This document shows, one piece after another, positions 17,820-26,471 of a stretch of 64,000 nucleotides of DNA; position 1 is the stretch's first letter, and the number at the start of each line of letters is the position of its first letter. Below the pieces are notes generated by a model that worked only from the letters and a program-made list of their open reading frames with translations, was not told where the DNA came from and made no database searches. Both the position numbers and the translations under genes were made by a program. The stretch comes from Desulfobacteraceae bacterium UBA2245 (GTDB taxonomy: Bacteria; Desulfobacterota; Desulfobacteria; Desulfobacterales; UBA2245): assembly GCA_002347265.1 (NCBI GenBank), contig DDYB01000022.1:47096-111095 (forward strand), in the 5' to 3' direction.

Positions 17820-18842
17820 TCAGCGGTTCGAATCTTTTTCCGGCTTTATTGAAGCCGGCCCGCAGGAAATCTCGCAGAACATGTTTCCCTCGCCGCATTG
17901 AGCGGTCTCGAACTGCAGGACGGGATGATCGATGTCAAAGCGCTCCAGAAGCGCCTGGCGAATGGTTTTTGCCAGGGCCTCGGCCTGACTCACCGGCTGG
18001 TCGGGCACCACCACGTGACAGGAGAAGGCAACGCTTTTCGAGCTCAGATTCCAGGCATGAAGGTAATGGACCCCGCAGACTCCGGGAATCTGGTTCAGAA
18101 ATGCGTTGATTTGTTGAAGATCCAGCCCCTTGGGAGTTGCGTTCATCAGGATGGCGGCGGACTCTCTGAAAATCGAAAAACAGTTCTTCAGAATAAAGGC
18201 CGCAATCAGAAACGACAACAGCGGATCAAGCCAGTACCAGGGTTTAAAGATGAGAACCAGACCGCTGATCGCCACCGCCACGGAAGTAAGCAGATCCCCG
18301 ATCATGTGCAAGAATGCGCCCCTCACATTCAGACTGTGCTTCGCGTCGCGATGAAGCAGCCATGCCGAAAACCCATTGCCAAGAACTCCCGCGCCGGCGA
18401 CCCAGACAACGATATGGCCTGAGACCGCCTGCGGATTCTTCAATCGCAGGAAGGCTTCATATAAAATAAAGAAAACCGCGCCAGTCAGAAGGCCGACATT
18501 GAGAAAAGCGGCGATGATTTCCGCCCGGCGATACCCGAAGGTGTTTCGAGCCGACGGACCCTTGCGACCGATGCGGTAAGCTGCATAGGCGATCAGAATG
18601 GCGGTGAAATCGCTGAAATTGTGAACCGCATCCGAAATCAGGGCCATGCTGTGCGCATAAAGGCCTCCGGCGATCTGAACGGCCGGAATGATGAAATTCA
18701 GCCCCAGGCTGATCAGCAGGCGCGGTCCCTCATCGGGAGCCCCATGAACATGAGCGTGCGAGGACCCGGTTTCATTCACCGGCTTCGTCTCAGAAGGGCC
18801 GGTCCGCAAACCGGCCGTGGTTTTTTGAATGTTTTCTTCCAT
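17820..18842 (-). CDS. Cation diffusion facilitator (zinc/divalent metal efflux)
   Basis: 340 residues. A short His-containing N-terminus (SSHAHVHG) precedes six membrane helices. The metal site HxxxD/DxxxD type text is visible as MALISDAVHNFSDFTAILIAYAAYRIG (helix II) and GAFLHMIGDLLTSVAVAISG (helix V). A cytoplasmic C-terminal domain (about 235-330) carries HYLHAWNLSSKSVAFSCHVVV, the usual dimerisation/metal-sensing fold. It exports Zn2+ or a similar ion in exchange for H+. It is a CzcD/ZitB-like single gene with no regulator beside it. Confidence 0.92.
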   Translation of the reverse strand: MEENIQKTTAGLRTGPSETKPVNETGSSHAHVHGAPDEGPRLLISLGLNFIIPAVQIAGGLYAHSMALISDAVHNFSDFTAILIAYAAYRIGRKGPSARNTFGYRRAEIIAAFLNVGLLTGAVFFILYEAFLRLKNPQAVSGHIVVWVAGAGVLGNGFSAWLLHRDAKHSLNVRGAFLHMIGDLLTSVAVAISGLVLIFKPWYWLDPLLSFLIAAFILKNCFSIFRESAAILMNATPKGLDLQQINAFLNQIPGVCGVHYLHAWNLSSKSVAFSCHVVVPDQPVSQAEALAKTIRQALLERFDIDHPVLQFETAQCGEGNMFCEISCGPASIKPEKDSNR

Positions 18843-18921
18843 TCGGCCAAGCTTGAATGAGATTGACGGACAAGGTTTATAAAGATGAAAACAAAAGGAA
18901 TGCCTCGGAAGCCTGCTCGCC

Positions 18922-19344
18922 TCAAACCGTGTATTTGCGCTTCAATTCCCGGATTTCTTCCTGAATCGACTGAACCTGGATCTGCAGTTCCCTGGATACG
19001 GAAGTTACCGCGGCTCTCAACTTCTCGTCGTGAAGCTGCCGGTAGCTGTTTTCGATCTCGGCCAGGTATTTTTCCATGTCATCCTCGTCCATATCCGGGA
19101 AAGCGCCTTCAACGGCAGCCACGACTTTTTCATCAAAGGTTTGCCGCATCTCCTCGATCACGCATTCCTCGATTTCCTCGGGACTGGGAAGGTCGAAATT
19201 CCCCTGACAGATATCGTCGAATTTTTCGCTGATCATCAGTTTGGTGCACGTCTTGGCGATGCGCTTCAACGAATTTTCTTCGAAGTAACCGCAATCATTT
19301 AAAATGCTGTCGGAAAAATGAACCAGCCGTTCTTTGTCGTTCAT
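18922..19344 (-). CDS. Conserved hypothetical acidic helical protein
   Basis: 140 residues from the ATG at 19344 (a TTG three codons earlier is possible). The protein is acidic and helical, with a C-terminal coiled-coil stretch (VQSIQEEIRELKRKYTV) and a cysteine-containing middle (DDICQGNFDLPSPEEIEECVIEEM). No membrane segment or catalytic motif is visible and I do not recognise the family. It lies between the CDF gene and a small membrane protein on the same strand. Confidence 0.6.
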   Translation of the reverse strand: MNDKERLVHFSDSILNDCGYFEENSLKRIAKTCTKLMISEKFDDICQGNFDLPSPEEIEECVIEEMRQTFDEKVVAAVEGAFPDMDEDDMEKYLAEIENSYRQLHDEKLRAAVTSVSRELQIQVQSIQEEIRELKRKYTV

Positions 19345-19407
19345 ACGTCTCAAAACCCTTCATGGCGTAAACTGCGCGGCACTAATCAGATGAATGCTTC
19401 CGAGATT

Positions 19408-19857
19408 CTATTCCCATCGGTCATCATCCTTTTTTTCCAGATCGATATAATCCTTGGACCCGTCGGATCTTTTTTGAAACGGGCCTTTTCCGGACCATTG
19501 TCCCTGGTTCGAATATCCTGCTTCCTTGACCAGTATGTTTAATATCCAGTTGACCCCGCTGATTACCAGAGATCCGAGCAGCGCGGAACCAAAGCTGCTG
19601 ACCTTGAACCCGGTGATGACGCCCGAAGCCATCATCAACAGAATGGCATTAATTACAAAAGTAAACAACCCCAGGCTGAGAATATTGATCGGCAGGGTCA
19701 GCAGCAGCAGAATCGGTCGCAGAAAGGTGTTCAGCAGACCCAGAATGGCAGCGGTCAAAAATGCGCCCCAGAAACCGCTGACCTGAATGCCGTCGATCAT
19801 CTTGGCCGCCGCCATAATCGAAATGCATAATATAAACCATCGGAAAATCAGTATCAT
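19408..19857 (-). CDS. Small four-helix membrane protein (phage holin family 4 / YvlD-like)
   Basis: 149 residues with four hydrophobic helices in the first ~115 and a hydrophilic tail. The text ALLNTFLRPILLLLTLPINILSLGLFTFVINAILL closely follows the conserved core of the PF04020-type family (LNxxLRPIL..LTLPxxxxTLGLFxxVINAxxL). Despite the family name these are ordinary chromosomal inner-membrane proteins, not phage lysis proteins. No phage genes surround it. Function unknown. Confidence 0.82.
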   Translation of the reverse strand: MILIFRWFILCISIMAAAKMIDGIQVSGFWGAFLTAAILGLLNTFLRPILLLLTLPINILSLGLFTFVINAILLMMASGVITGFKVSSFGSALLGSLVISGVNWILNILVKEAGYSNQGQWSGKGPFQKRSDGSKDYIDLEKKDDDRWE

Positions 19858-20299
19858 ATATCACACCCTATCATCCGGCTTCGGGTGAGCGCACCCGAAA
19901 AACCGCCTTTGTCCGTAAATCATAACCGGGCTTTTCAAAAAAGATCAATCCAAAATCACCAGCCGCTGCGGCAGAGGTCCGCCAATCCGCCTGAACCAAG
20001 GTTAAATTTTCAAGCCTCCTCCTTAATGCATCCGGATTGCAATTGACAATAAATATTGTGAAACATTTTTTTGATTTCGTGCAGATTGTCATCTTCGGAA
20101 TGAACCCCTTCACAGGGCGCGCTCTTGACCCGGGCGCAAAGCGCTGTTACAAATATCCAGCTGATTGAAGCCTTTTGGCTCATTTACCGCTCAGCCGGTT
20201 CATCGGAAGGCGCGGTAAGGCAAAACAGGCTTTTCATTGCGGTCCGTCCGGTTTGAATTGACAAACAAACATCTTGCGCCTCAGGGAGAACAACAGCCA
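19858..20299. other. Intergenic region upstream of the LonB-like protease gene
   Basis: About 440 bp. A TTGACA (20043-20048) and a small palindrome ACAATAAATATTGT (20046-20059) overlap one another, and a second TTGACA lies near 20257, but none has a good -10 at the right distance. The minus-strand frame at 19871-20113 has no coding character. Promoters for the divergent genes are expected here. Confidence 0.4.
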
Positions 20300-22714
20300 A
20301 TGGGTCCAGCGAAATCCAAAGAGTTATCCGCCTCTGAACTGAAAAGAAGGTTTGATCTGACTGAATTGGGAATCGATGCCGCAGCGGACTTCGCGCCGCT
20401 GATCGAAATCATCGGCCAGCATCGCGCCGTTGCCGCCCTTCAATTCGGACTGGGAATCGAAGAAAAGGGATTTAACATCTATGTCGCCGGTCCGCCGGGC
20501 ATCGGCAAAATGACCGCCGTTGAATCCTTCCTGCAACAGCACGCCTCTGAAAAATCTCCGCCGCCGGATCTGTGCTATGTGAACCATTTCGACGACCCGT
20601 CTCAGCCCCGGGCCTGCAGGCTTCCCGCAGGCTGCGGCCGCAAGCTGCAACAGGACATGAAGAGTCTGATCGACCAGTTCTGCTCGGCGATTCCCAGAGC
20701 ATTTGAAAGCGAGGATTACAGCAGCAGGCGCGAGGCGGTCATCAAGGAGTTTTCCGATCAGAAAAACCAGATTATAGAAGAACTCAACCAGCAGGCGGCG
20801 GCTCAGGACATGCGCATCAAAAACGGGAAAATCGGCATCATGATCATCGCCCTTAAAGACGGAAAAGTCCTGACCGATGAACAGGTGGCCCAGATGTCCG
20901 CTGCGGATCGAAAAAATCTTCAGCAGCGTCAGGAAGCTCTGGAAGCCGATATCAAGGGGGGGATGAAGCAGTTGCGTCAAATGCAGCGCAAGATTCAGGA
21001 CAAGCTTCAGGAACTCGACCGGGAAATCGCCCGAATGGCCACCGAGGATCCGATAGAAGATTTCAAACAGCTCTATCATGATTTTCCGGATGTCGTCGAT
21101 TACCTGAACGCGGTGCTGAAAGACGTACTGGAAAATATCGGCCTTTTTCAAAGCGAAACTCAAACCGAAGAAGAGGTTGAAACCGAAGAGCCCGAGGTGC
21201 CGGTTCCGCCGGCCACGGCCCTGTCCCGGCATCTTCGAAAATACGAGGTCAACGTATTCGTGGACAACAGCCGGAAAACCGGCGCCCCGGTGGTGATCGA
21301 GCTGAACCCGAGTTACGGCAACCTGTTCGGACGCATCGAAAAAGAAACCCGGTACGGCGTGCTTCACACCGATTTTCTGATGATTCAGCCCGGGGCCGTT
21401 CACCGCGCCCACGGCGGTTATCTGGTCATACCGGCCGAAAGCCTTCTGACCCACCCCTTCAGCTGGCAGGGCCTGAAAAGGGCGATTCAAAGCGGAATGG
21501 TTCAAATCGAGGAACCTGCCGAGCTTGCCGGCGCCCTTGTAACCAAAAGCCTTCGTCCCGAACCGATCCCGTTTGACACCAAGATTATTCTGATCGGCCG
21601 GCACCTGCTGTATTATCTGCTTCAGGAGGAGGATGAAGAGTTTACCGAGCTTTTCAAGGTCAAGGCCGATTTTGACACCTCCATGCCCTGCACGGATGAA
21701 AATGCCAGAAACGTGGTCGCTTTTGTGCAGTCCTTCTGTGAAAAAGAATCCTTGAAACGCCTGAATGCCGGCGCGATGACCCGATTGCTCGAATACTCCC
21801 TGCGTCTTTCCGGGGACCGGGAAAAACTCTCCACCCATTTCGGCGCTGTGGCGGACGTAATCCGGGAAGCCAATTACTGGTCCGAGCAGGAAACGGCGGA
21901 CCGGATTTCGAAAGCGCACATTCAAAAGGCCGTCGACCAGCAGATTTATCGATCCAACCAGTTGCAGGAACACCTTCGGGAAATGACGGTCCGGGGAACC
22001 CTGCTTCTGGATGTGGCCGGAGAAGCCATCGGCCAGATCAACGGATTGTCGATCATCAGCCTGGGCAATTACTGCTTCGGAACTCCCAATCGAATCACCG
22101 CCAGCGTAGGGCCGGGCAGAAGCGGAATCGTCGACATCGAACGGGCGGTTGAACTCGGCGGACCGATTCACAGCAAGGGAATCCATATTCTGGAAGGTTT
22201 TCTGACCAAGACCTATGCCCGCGAATTCCCCCTCTCGCTTTCCGCCCGCATCGTGTTTGAACAGAGTTATCAGGGAATTGAGGGCGACAGCGCCTCATCG
22301 GCCGAGCTTTATGCCCTGCTTTCCGCCCTTGCCCGTGTACCCATCCGCCAGGAGATCGCCGTCACCGGATCCGTCAACCAGAACGGCCAGATTCAGGCCA
22401 TCGGCGGCGTGAACGAGAAGATCGAAGGCTTTTTCGACATATGCACGGCCAAGGGCCTGCAGCCCGGCCAGGGTGTTTTGATCCCCAGAAGCAACATGGA
22501 CCATCTGATGCTGCGCGATGACGTGGTCGATGCGGTCCAGAAGGGGCTTTTCCATGTCTGGGCGGTTGAAACCGTGGACGAGGCTCTGGAAATACTGACC
22601 GGCGCCGTTGCCGGCGAGCCTGATCCATGGGGAAAATTTCCGGGAAACACCCTCCATCAGCGGATTTATTCCCAGCTGGAACAGTTCGCCAGGAATGTAA
22701 AGGGTTTTCGATAG
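20300..22714 (+). CDS. LonB-type ATP-dependent protease
   Basis: 804 residues from the ATG at 20300; an upstream in-frame TTG is weaker. The N-terminal AAA+ part has Walker A GPPGIGKMTAVESF (near residue 67), then a helical/coiled-coil insert (about 115-290). The Lon-type protease domain near the C-terminus holds the catalytic serine in GIEGDSASSAELYALLSALA and the lysine in GGVNEKIEGFFDI. The domain order is that of the LonB/YcbZ-like group of bacterial AAA-Lon proteases, which degrade misfolded or regulatory proteins. The acidic stretch TEEEVETEEPEVPVPP lies between the ATPase halves. It is not membrane-anchored. Confidence 0.9.
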   Translation: MGPAKSKELSASELKRRFDLTELGIDAAADFAPLIEIIGQHRAVAALQFGLGIEEKGFNIYVAGPPGIGKMTAVESFLQQHASEKSPPPDLCYVNHFDDPSQPRACRLPAGCGRKLQQDMKSLIDQFCSAIPRAFESEDYSSRREAVIKEFSDQKNQIIEELNQQAAAQDMRIKNGKIGIMIIALKDGKVLTDEQVAQMSAADRKNLQQRQEALEADIKGGMKQLRQMQRKIQDKLQELDREIARMATEDPIEDFKQLYHDFPDVVDYLNAVLKDVLENIGLFQSETQTEEEVETEEPEVPVPPATALSRHLRKYEVNVFVDNSRKTGAPVVIELNPSYGNLFGRIEKETRYGVLHTDFLMIQPGAVHRAHGGYLVIPAESLLTHPFSWQGLKRAIQSGMVQIEEPAELAGALVTKSLRPEPIPFDTKIILIGRHLLYYLLQEEDEEFTELFKVKADFDTSMPCTDENARNVVAFVQSFCEKESLKRLNAGAMTRLLEYSLRLSGDREKLSTHFGAVADVIREANYWSEQETADRISKAHIQKAVDQQIYRSNQLQEHLREMTVRGTLLLDVAGEAIGQINGLSIISLGNYCFGTPNRITASVGPGRSGIVDIERAVELGGPIHSKGIHILEGFLTKTYAREFPLSLSARIVFEQSYQGIEGDSASSAELYALLSALARVPIRQEIAVTGSVNQNGQIQAIGGVNEKIEGFFDICTAKGLQPGQGVLIPRSNMDHLMLRDDVVDAVQKGLFHVWAVETVDEALEILTGAVAGEPDPWGKFPGNTLHQRIYSQLEQFARNVKGFR

Positions 22715-22966
22715 GAGTTCGATTCAAGAAAAAACGAAATGCGTTTTTTTCAGCGATGCCGACCATGGCCGGTGGCCATTCCTTTCCTCCGGCCCCGTAA
22801 ATCACTTTTTTGTAGCATAAAACCTTTTTTATTCCATTTTGGTTTCTCGATTTGTCGCTTATTACTTTTTTGCAATTTATAGCAGCGCATTACGGCCATT
22901 CTCGTAGTGTTGTTTTGTTGTTTTATTTCAATTTGTTATACATCTTCATTCCGCATTCTGCGAAAC
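22715..22966. other. Intergenic region upstream of the amtB promoter
   Basis: AT-rich leader between the protease gene and the sigma-54 promoter. A small inverted repeat ATGGCC-GGT-GGCCAT lies near 22764 without a T-run. No NtrC-type enhancer palindrome was recognised by eye, and no gene. Confidence 0.4.
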
Positions 22967-22982
22967 TGGCACCCTCCTTGCT
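22967..22982 (+). promoter_or_regulatory. Sigma-54 promoter of the ammonium transporter gene
   Basis: TGGCAC (22967-22972), five bases, then TTGCT (22978-22982). The invariant GG and GC are 10 bp apart, the exact -24/-12 spacing of RpoN promoters. It lies about 49 bp before the amtB start and implies nitrogen-responsive control by an NtrC-type activator. Confidence 0.9.
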
Positions 22983-23030
22983 CTATAGATGTGCAAAACA
23001 AATAAATTGCGATCAAGGAGGATCACAACA

Positions 23031-24440
23031 ATGACAAAAAGAATCGGTCCCATTTTTCTGATCATGATTTTCTGCCTGACAAAGGCATGGGCGGGCGACG
23101 AGCCGCCTACCCCGGAATCCAATCGCAACGCCATCGAACTGGTTCAGTCCCATGCCGATTACGTATGGACCCTGATTGCAGCCGCGCTGGTGTTTTTCAT
23201 GCAGGCCGGTTTCGCCATGGTCGAAGCGGGATTCACCCGCGCCAAGAACGCTATCAATATCATGATGAAAAACCTGATGGACTTTTCCGTGGGATCTCTG
23301 GGATTCTGGGCGATCGGGTTCGGATTGATGTTCGGAACTTCCGCAGGCGGACTGATCGGTACATCGGGATTCTTTCTCAGCGACTTCAAAGTTGGAGGCG
23401 ACCCGTGGGTTCTGGCATTCTGGATGTTCCAGGTGGTTTTTGCCGCCACGGCGGCCACCATCGTTTCGGGCGCCATGGCCGAACGCACCAGGTTTTCCGG
23501 CTATCTGCTCTACAGCCTGGTTATCTCGGCCCTGATTTATCCTATTTTCGGCGGATGGGCCTGGGGCGGGCTGTTTAACGGAAGCGGATGGCTTGAAAAA
23601 TTCGGCTTTATCGATTTCGCCGGTTCCACCGTGGTGCACTCCGTCGGCGGATGGGCGGCTCTGGCCGGAACGCTGGTGCTCGGACCCCGGATCGGCAAAT
23701 ACGGCAAAGACGGTTCCGTAAAACCCATTCTGGGACACAATATACCGCTGGCGGCCATAGGGGTTTTTATCCTCTGGCTCGGATGGTTCGGCTTTAATCC
23801 GGGGTCTACAACCGCTGCCAACAAAGACATCGCCATGATCTTTGTCAACACGAATCTGTCAGCAGCCTCCGGATGCGTTGCGGCCATGTTTTTTTCCTGG
23901 ATCAAATTCGGCAAACCGGAAATCGGCATGAGCCTGAACGGCGCCCTGGCCGGTCTCGTGGGCATTACCGCGGGATGCGCCAACGTTTCGCCCTCAAGCG
24001 CGGTGCTGATCGGCCTGATCGCCGGCGTAATCGTTGTCTTTTCCATCCTCTTCTTTGACAGGATTCGGGTGGATGACCCCGTCGGCGCCATCTCGGTTCA
24101 TGGGGTGTGCGGCGCATGGGGAACCCTGGCAGCCGGCCTGTTTAATATGGGCGGAACATCCCTGAAAATCATCTCGGTGCAGTTGCTTGGAATGGGGGCC
24201 TGTTTTATCTGGGTGTTTCCAACCGCTTTCATTCTCTTCAAACTCATCGATAAAACCATCGGGCTTCGGGTAACGGCCGAAGAAGAAATCGAAGGCCTGG
24301 ACGGCGCCGAACACGGCGGAAATGCATATCCGGATTACGTTGTGCTTTCCACCCACGGCGGCGGAGCCCCTGCCCCCGCATACCGGTCGCCCGAAGCCTT
24401 TTATGCTGCGACCGGCGAAACCGTCAAAACCTCGAACTAA
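23031..24440 (+). CDS. amtB: Ammonium transporter
   Basis: 469 residues from the ATG at 23031, which has an AAGGAGG ribosome site. A signal-like hydrophobic start (MTKRIGPIFLIMIFCLTKAWAG) is followed by about 11 helices. Amt signatures: FFMQAGFAMVEAGFTRAKNAINIMMKNLMDF, GAMAERTRFSGYL, GSTVVHSVGGWAAL (the first pore histidine) and the second pore histidine in DDPVGAISVHGVCGAWGTLAAGLF. It conducts ammonium across the inner membrane. The sigma-54 promoter ahead fits nitrogen control; a glnB/K partner, usually adjacent, is absent here. Confidence 0.97.
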   Translation: MTKRIGPIFLIMIFCLTKAWAGDEPPTPESNRNAIELVQSHADYVWTLIAAALVFFMQAGFAMVEAGFTRAKNAINIMMKNLMDFSVGSLGFWAIGFGLMFGTSAGGLIGTSGFFLSDFKVGGDPWVLAFWMFQVVFAATAATIVSGAMAERTRFSGYLLYSLVISALIYPIFGGWAWGGLFNGSGWLEKFGFIDFAGSTVVHSVGGWAALAGTLVLGPRIGKYGKDGSVKPILGHNIPLAAIGVFILWLGWFGFNPGSTTAANKDIAMIFVNTNLSAASGCVAAMFFSWIKFGKPEIGMSLNGALAGLVGITAGCANVSPSSAVLIGLIAGVIVVFSILFFDRIRVDDPVGAISVHGVCGAWGTLAAGLFNMGGTSLKIISVQLLGMGACFIWVFPTAFILFKLIDKTIGLRVTAEEEIEGLDGAEHGGNAYPDYVVLSTHGGGAPAPAYRSPEAFYAATGETVKTSN

Positions 24441-24465
24441 AACCCTCCTGCAAAGGCGCAAAAGA

Positions 24466-24501
24466 AGTGATGCGGAAAGACTTTTCCGCATCACTTTTTT
24501 T
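24466..24501 (+). terminator. Rho-independent terminator after amtB
   Basis: A 13-bp perfect stem (24466-24478 with 24483-24495), a 4-nt loop, then a run of T residues. It lies 26 bp after the amtB stop. Confidence 0.92.
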
Positions 24502-24509
24502 GCGTCGGA

Positions 24510-25002
24510 GACACGGGCCGCTTTTCCAGAATCGCTACAAATCCATTCTGTGCCAGGAGGACCCCTGTCTTAAGGAACTGGTCCGCTGCATCCATTTGAA
24601 CCCATTGAGAGCCGGGTTGGCGAAAGACATGGAAGGCTTGGATAAATTTTAGGCGACAGCGATTTTGTGGAAAGCGTTCTCAAATCGGCCGAGGAAGCGC
24701 TTGAGGAAAAATACAAGCTGAAAGCCAGGGGGGTCGATTTCGACCGGGTAGTTTGCCGCGTCGCCGAGGTGATGAATATGAGCCCCGAGCAGGTAACAGC
24801 TTTGGGAAAATCTCCTCAAACCGTCAAGGCCAGAGCGCTTTTGTGCTTCTGGGCGCATCGAAAGCTTGGGGAGAGCACCATTGAAATCGCAAAAAAACTG
24901 AGGATAAGCCAGCCGGCGGTGAGTCGCGCAGCGAAAAGGGGCGAACAACTCGAAAAGGAAAAAAAGTTTGAACCGACAACAGACAAACGCATAAAAACAT
25001 AG
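24510..25002 (+). pseudogene. Decayed REP-associated tyrosine transposase (RAYT / TnpA_REP family)
   Basis: Two fragments remain. The first (24510-24652) ends with FQNRYKSILCQEDPCLKELVRCIHLNPLRAGLAKDMEGLDKF, the classic RAYT text after the catalytic HUH/Tyr core. Immediately after comes GDSDFVESVLKSAEEALEEKY in another frame, which in intact proteins lies about 80-100 residues later. The second part continues to the stop with the DnaA-like C-terminal helix-turn-helix of this family (SPEQVTALGKSPQTVKARALLCFWAHRKLGESTIEIAKKLRISQPAVSRA). The N-terminal catalytic part and an internal block are deleted, so it is dead as a transposase. Confidence 0.8.
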
Positions 25003-25022
25003 ACGCCCCTGTTTTTGTTCCT

Positions 25023-26471
25023 CTATTTGCGCCAGTATTCAGGGGTGAGCAGAAGGATGACCGTGTAGATTTCCAGCCGTCCCAGAAGCATGCAAAAGAT
25101 CAGGATCCATTTGCCCGTTTCCGGAACCGAAAGATAGTTGGTTGCCGGTCCCACGAGTCCCAGTCCGGGACCGATGTTGCCGATGCAGGCTGCAACGGAC
25201 GAAAAAGCCGAAATCAAATCCATTCCCATCCCCGCCATAATAAAGGCGGCCACGACAAAGAGCCCCAGATACAGAATAAAAAACCCCCAGATGCCGTTTA
25301 AGATCTCTTGAGGAACGGATTTCCCGCCCAGTTTCACCGTAGTGACCGCGTGAGGATGAATGATGTGAAAGATCTGTTGATAGCTATGCTTAACGAGCAC
25401 CATCACGCGCATGATCTTGATGCCGCCGCCGGTGGACCCGGCCATGCCGCCCAGGAACATGCAGGTGATCAAGACCAGTTGGGAGAGGGCCGGCCATTTA
25501 TCATAGTCGGCAGTCACAAATCCTGTGGTTGTGATGTTGGATCCGACCTGGAAGGCCGCGTAGCGGAAGGCCGTTCCAATCGAATCATATACGTTCCCGT
25601 AAATATCGAAGGTGACCAAAAGAACGAGTACGCCCACGATCATTATAAAAACCCGGCATTCCGGGTCCCGTCCAAAGACTTTCAGATCCCCTCTGAGCAG
25701 TTTGTAGTGGAGAGCGAAGTTGATGCCGGCAAGGAGCATGAAGATTAGAATAACGGATTCAATGTATACGCTGTTGAAATGGGAAATGCTGGCGTTCTTG
25801 GTGGAAAACCCTCCTGTGGGCATGGTGCAGAATGCGTGGCAGACCGCATCCAGAAAAGACATGCCGCCGGCAAGAAGCAGAACGATCTGCAATGCCGTTA
25901 TCAGGAGATAGACCTTCCAGAGCGTTTTTGCCGTCTCGGAAATCCTTGGCTTGAGCTTGTCCACCACCGGACTGGGCACCTCTGCCTTGTAAAGCTGCAT
26001 GCCGCCTACGCCCAGAAAAGGCAGAATGGCTATGGACAGCAATATGATTCCCATTCCACCCAGCCACTGGATCAGGCTTCTCCACAGCAGTATCCCCTCG
26101 GGAAGCCCTTCCACATTCGAAATTGTCGAGGCCCCCGTTGTGGTGAACCCGGACAGGGATTCAAAAAAGGCATTGGTGAAATTCGGAAGGACACCGGAAA
26201 ATATAAACGGAAAGGTTCCAACCAGGCCTGCCAGGATCCATCCGATGGTGACAATGGCGACCCCGTCCCGATGGCTGAGGTGGGTATCGATCGGTCTCTT
26301 ACCGGAAAAAAACAGGGTCAGCCCCATCAACACGGTCAAAGACATGGACAGGAGCAAGGCGCCGCTGCTGCCGTCACGGTATATAACGGATACCGCAAGG
26401 GGCAGCGCCATGGCGCCCCCCAGAAAGAGAATTACCCAAGCCAGAAAACGTATAATGATCCGCGGGTGCAT
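25023..26471 (-). CDS. trkH: Trk-type potassium uptake, membrane subunit TrkH
   Basis: 482 residues with the four P-loop/membrane-pair repeats of TrkH. Selectivity text such as SGFTTTGAS (near residue 110), FCTMPTGGFSTKN, VGSNITTTGFVTADY and AACIGNIGPGLGLVGPA supply the filter glycines. Ion path: K+ (or Na+-coupled K+) through the inner membrane. Its ATG overlaps the trkA stop by one base (TGATG), so the two are translationally coupled. No stronger regulatory sign is visible. Confidence 0.95.
   Translation of the reverse strand: MHPRIIIRFLAWVILFLGGAMALPLAVSVIYRDGSSGALLLSMSLTVLMGLTLFFSGKRPIDTHLSHRDGVAIVTIGWILAGLVGTFPFIFSGVLPNFTNAFFESLSGFTTTGASTISNVEGLPEGILLWRSLIQWLGGMGIILLSIAILPFLGVGGMQLYKAEVPSPVVDKLKPRISETAKTLWKVYLLITALQIVLLLAGGMSFLDAVCHAFCTMPTGGFSTKNASISHFNSVYIESVILIFMLLAGINFALHYKLLRGDLKVFGRDPECRVFIMIVGVLVLLVTFDIYGNVYDSIGTAFRYAAFQVGSNITTTGFVTADYDKWPALSQLVLITCMFLGGMAGSTGGGIKIMRVMVLVKHSYQQIFHIIHPHAVTTVKLGGKSVPQEILNGIWGFFILYLGLFVVAAFIMAGMGMDLISAFSSVAACIGNIGPGLGLVGPATNYLSVPETGKWILIFCMLLGRLEIYTVILLLTPEYWRK

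Noticed and set aside
19408..19857. Phage holin from a lysogenic region
   Set aside because: The family name is historical; no phage genes surround it and it is an ordinary chromosomal membrane protein.
22852..23034. Small open frame between protease and amtB
   Set aside because: It spans the sigma-54 promoter and lacks a ribosome site.
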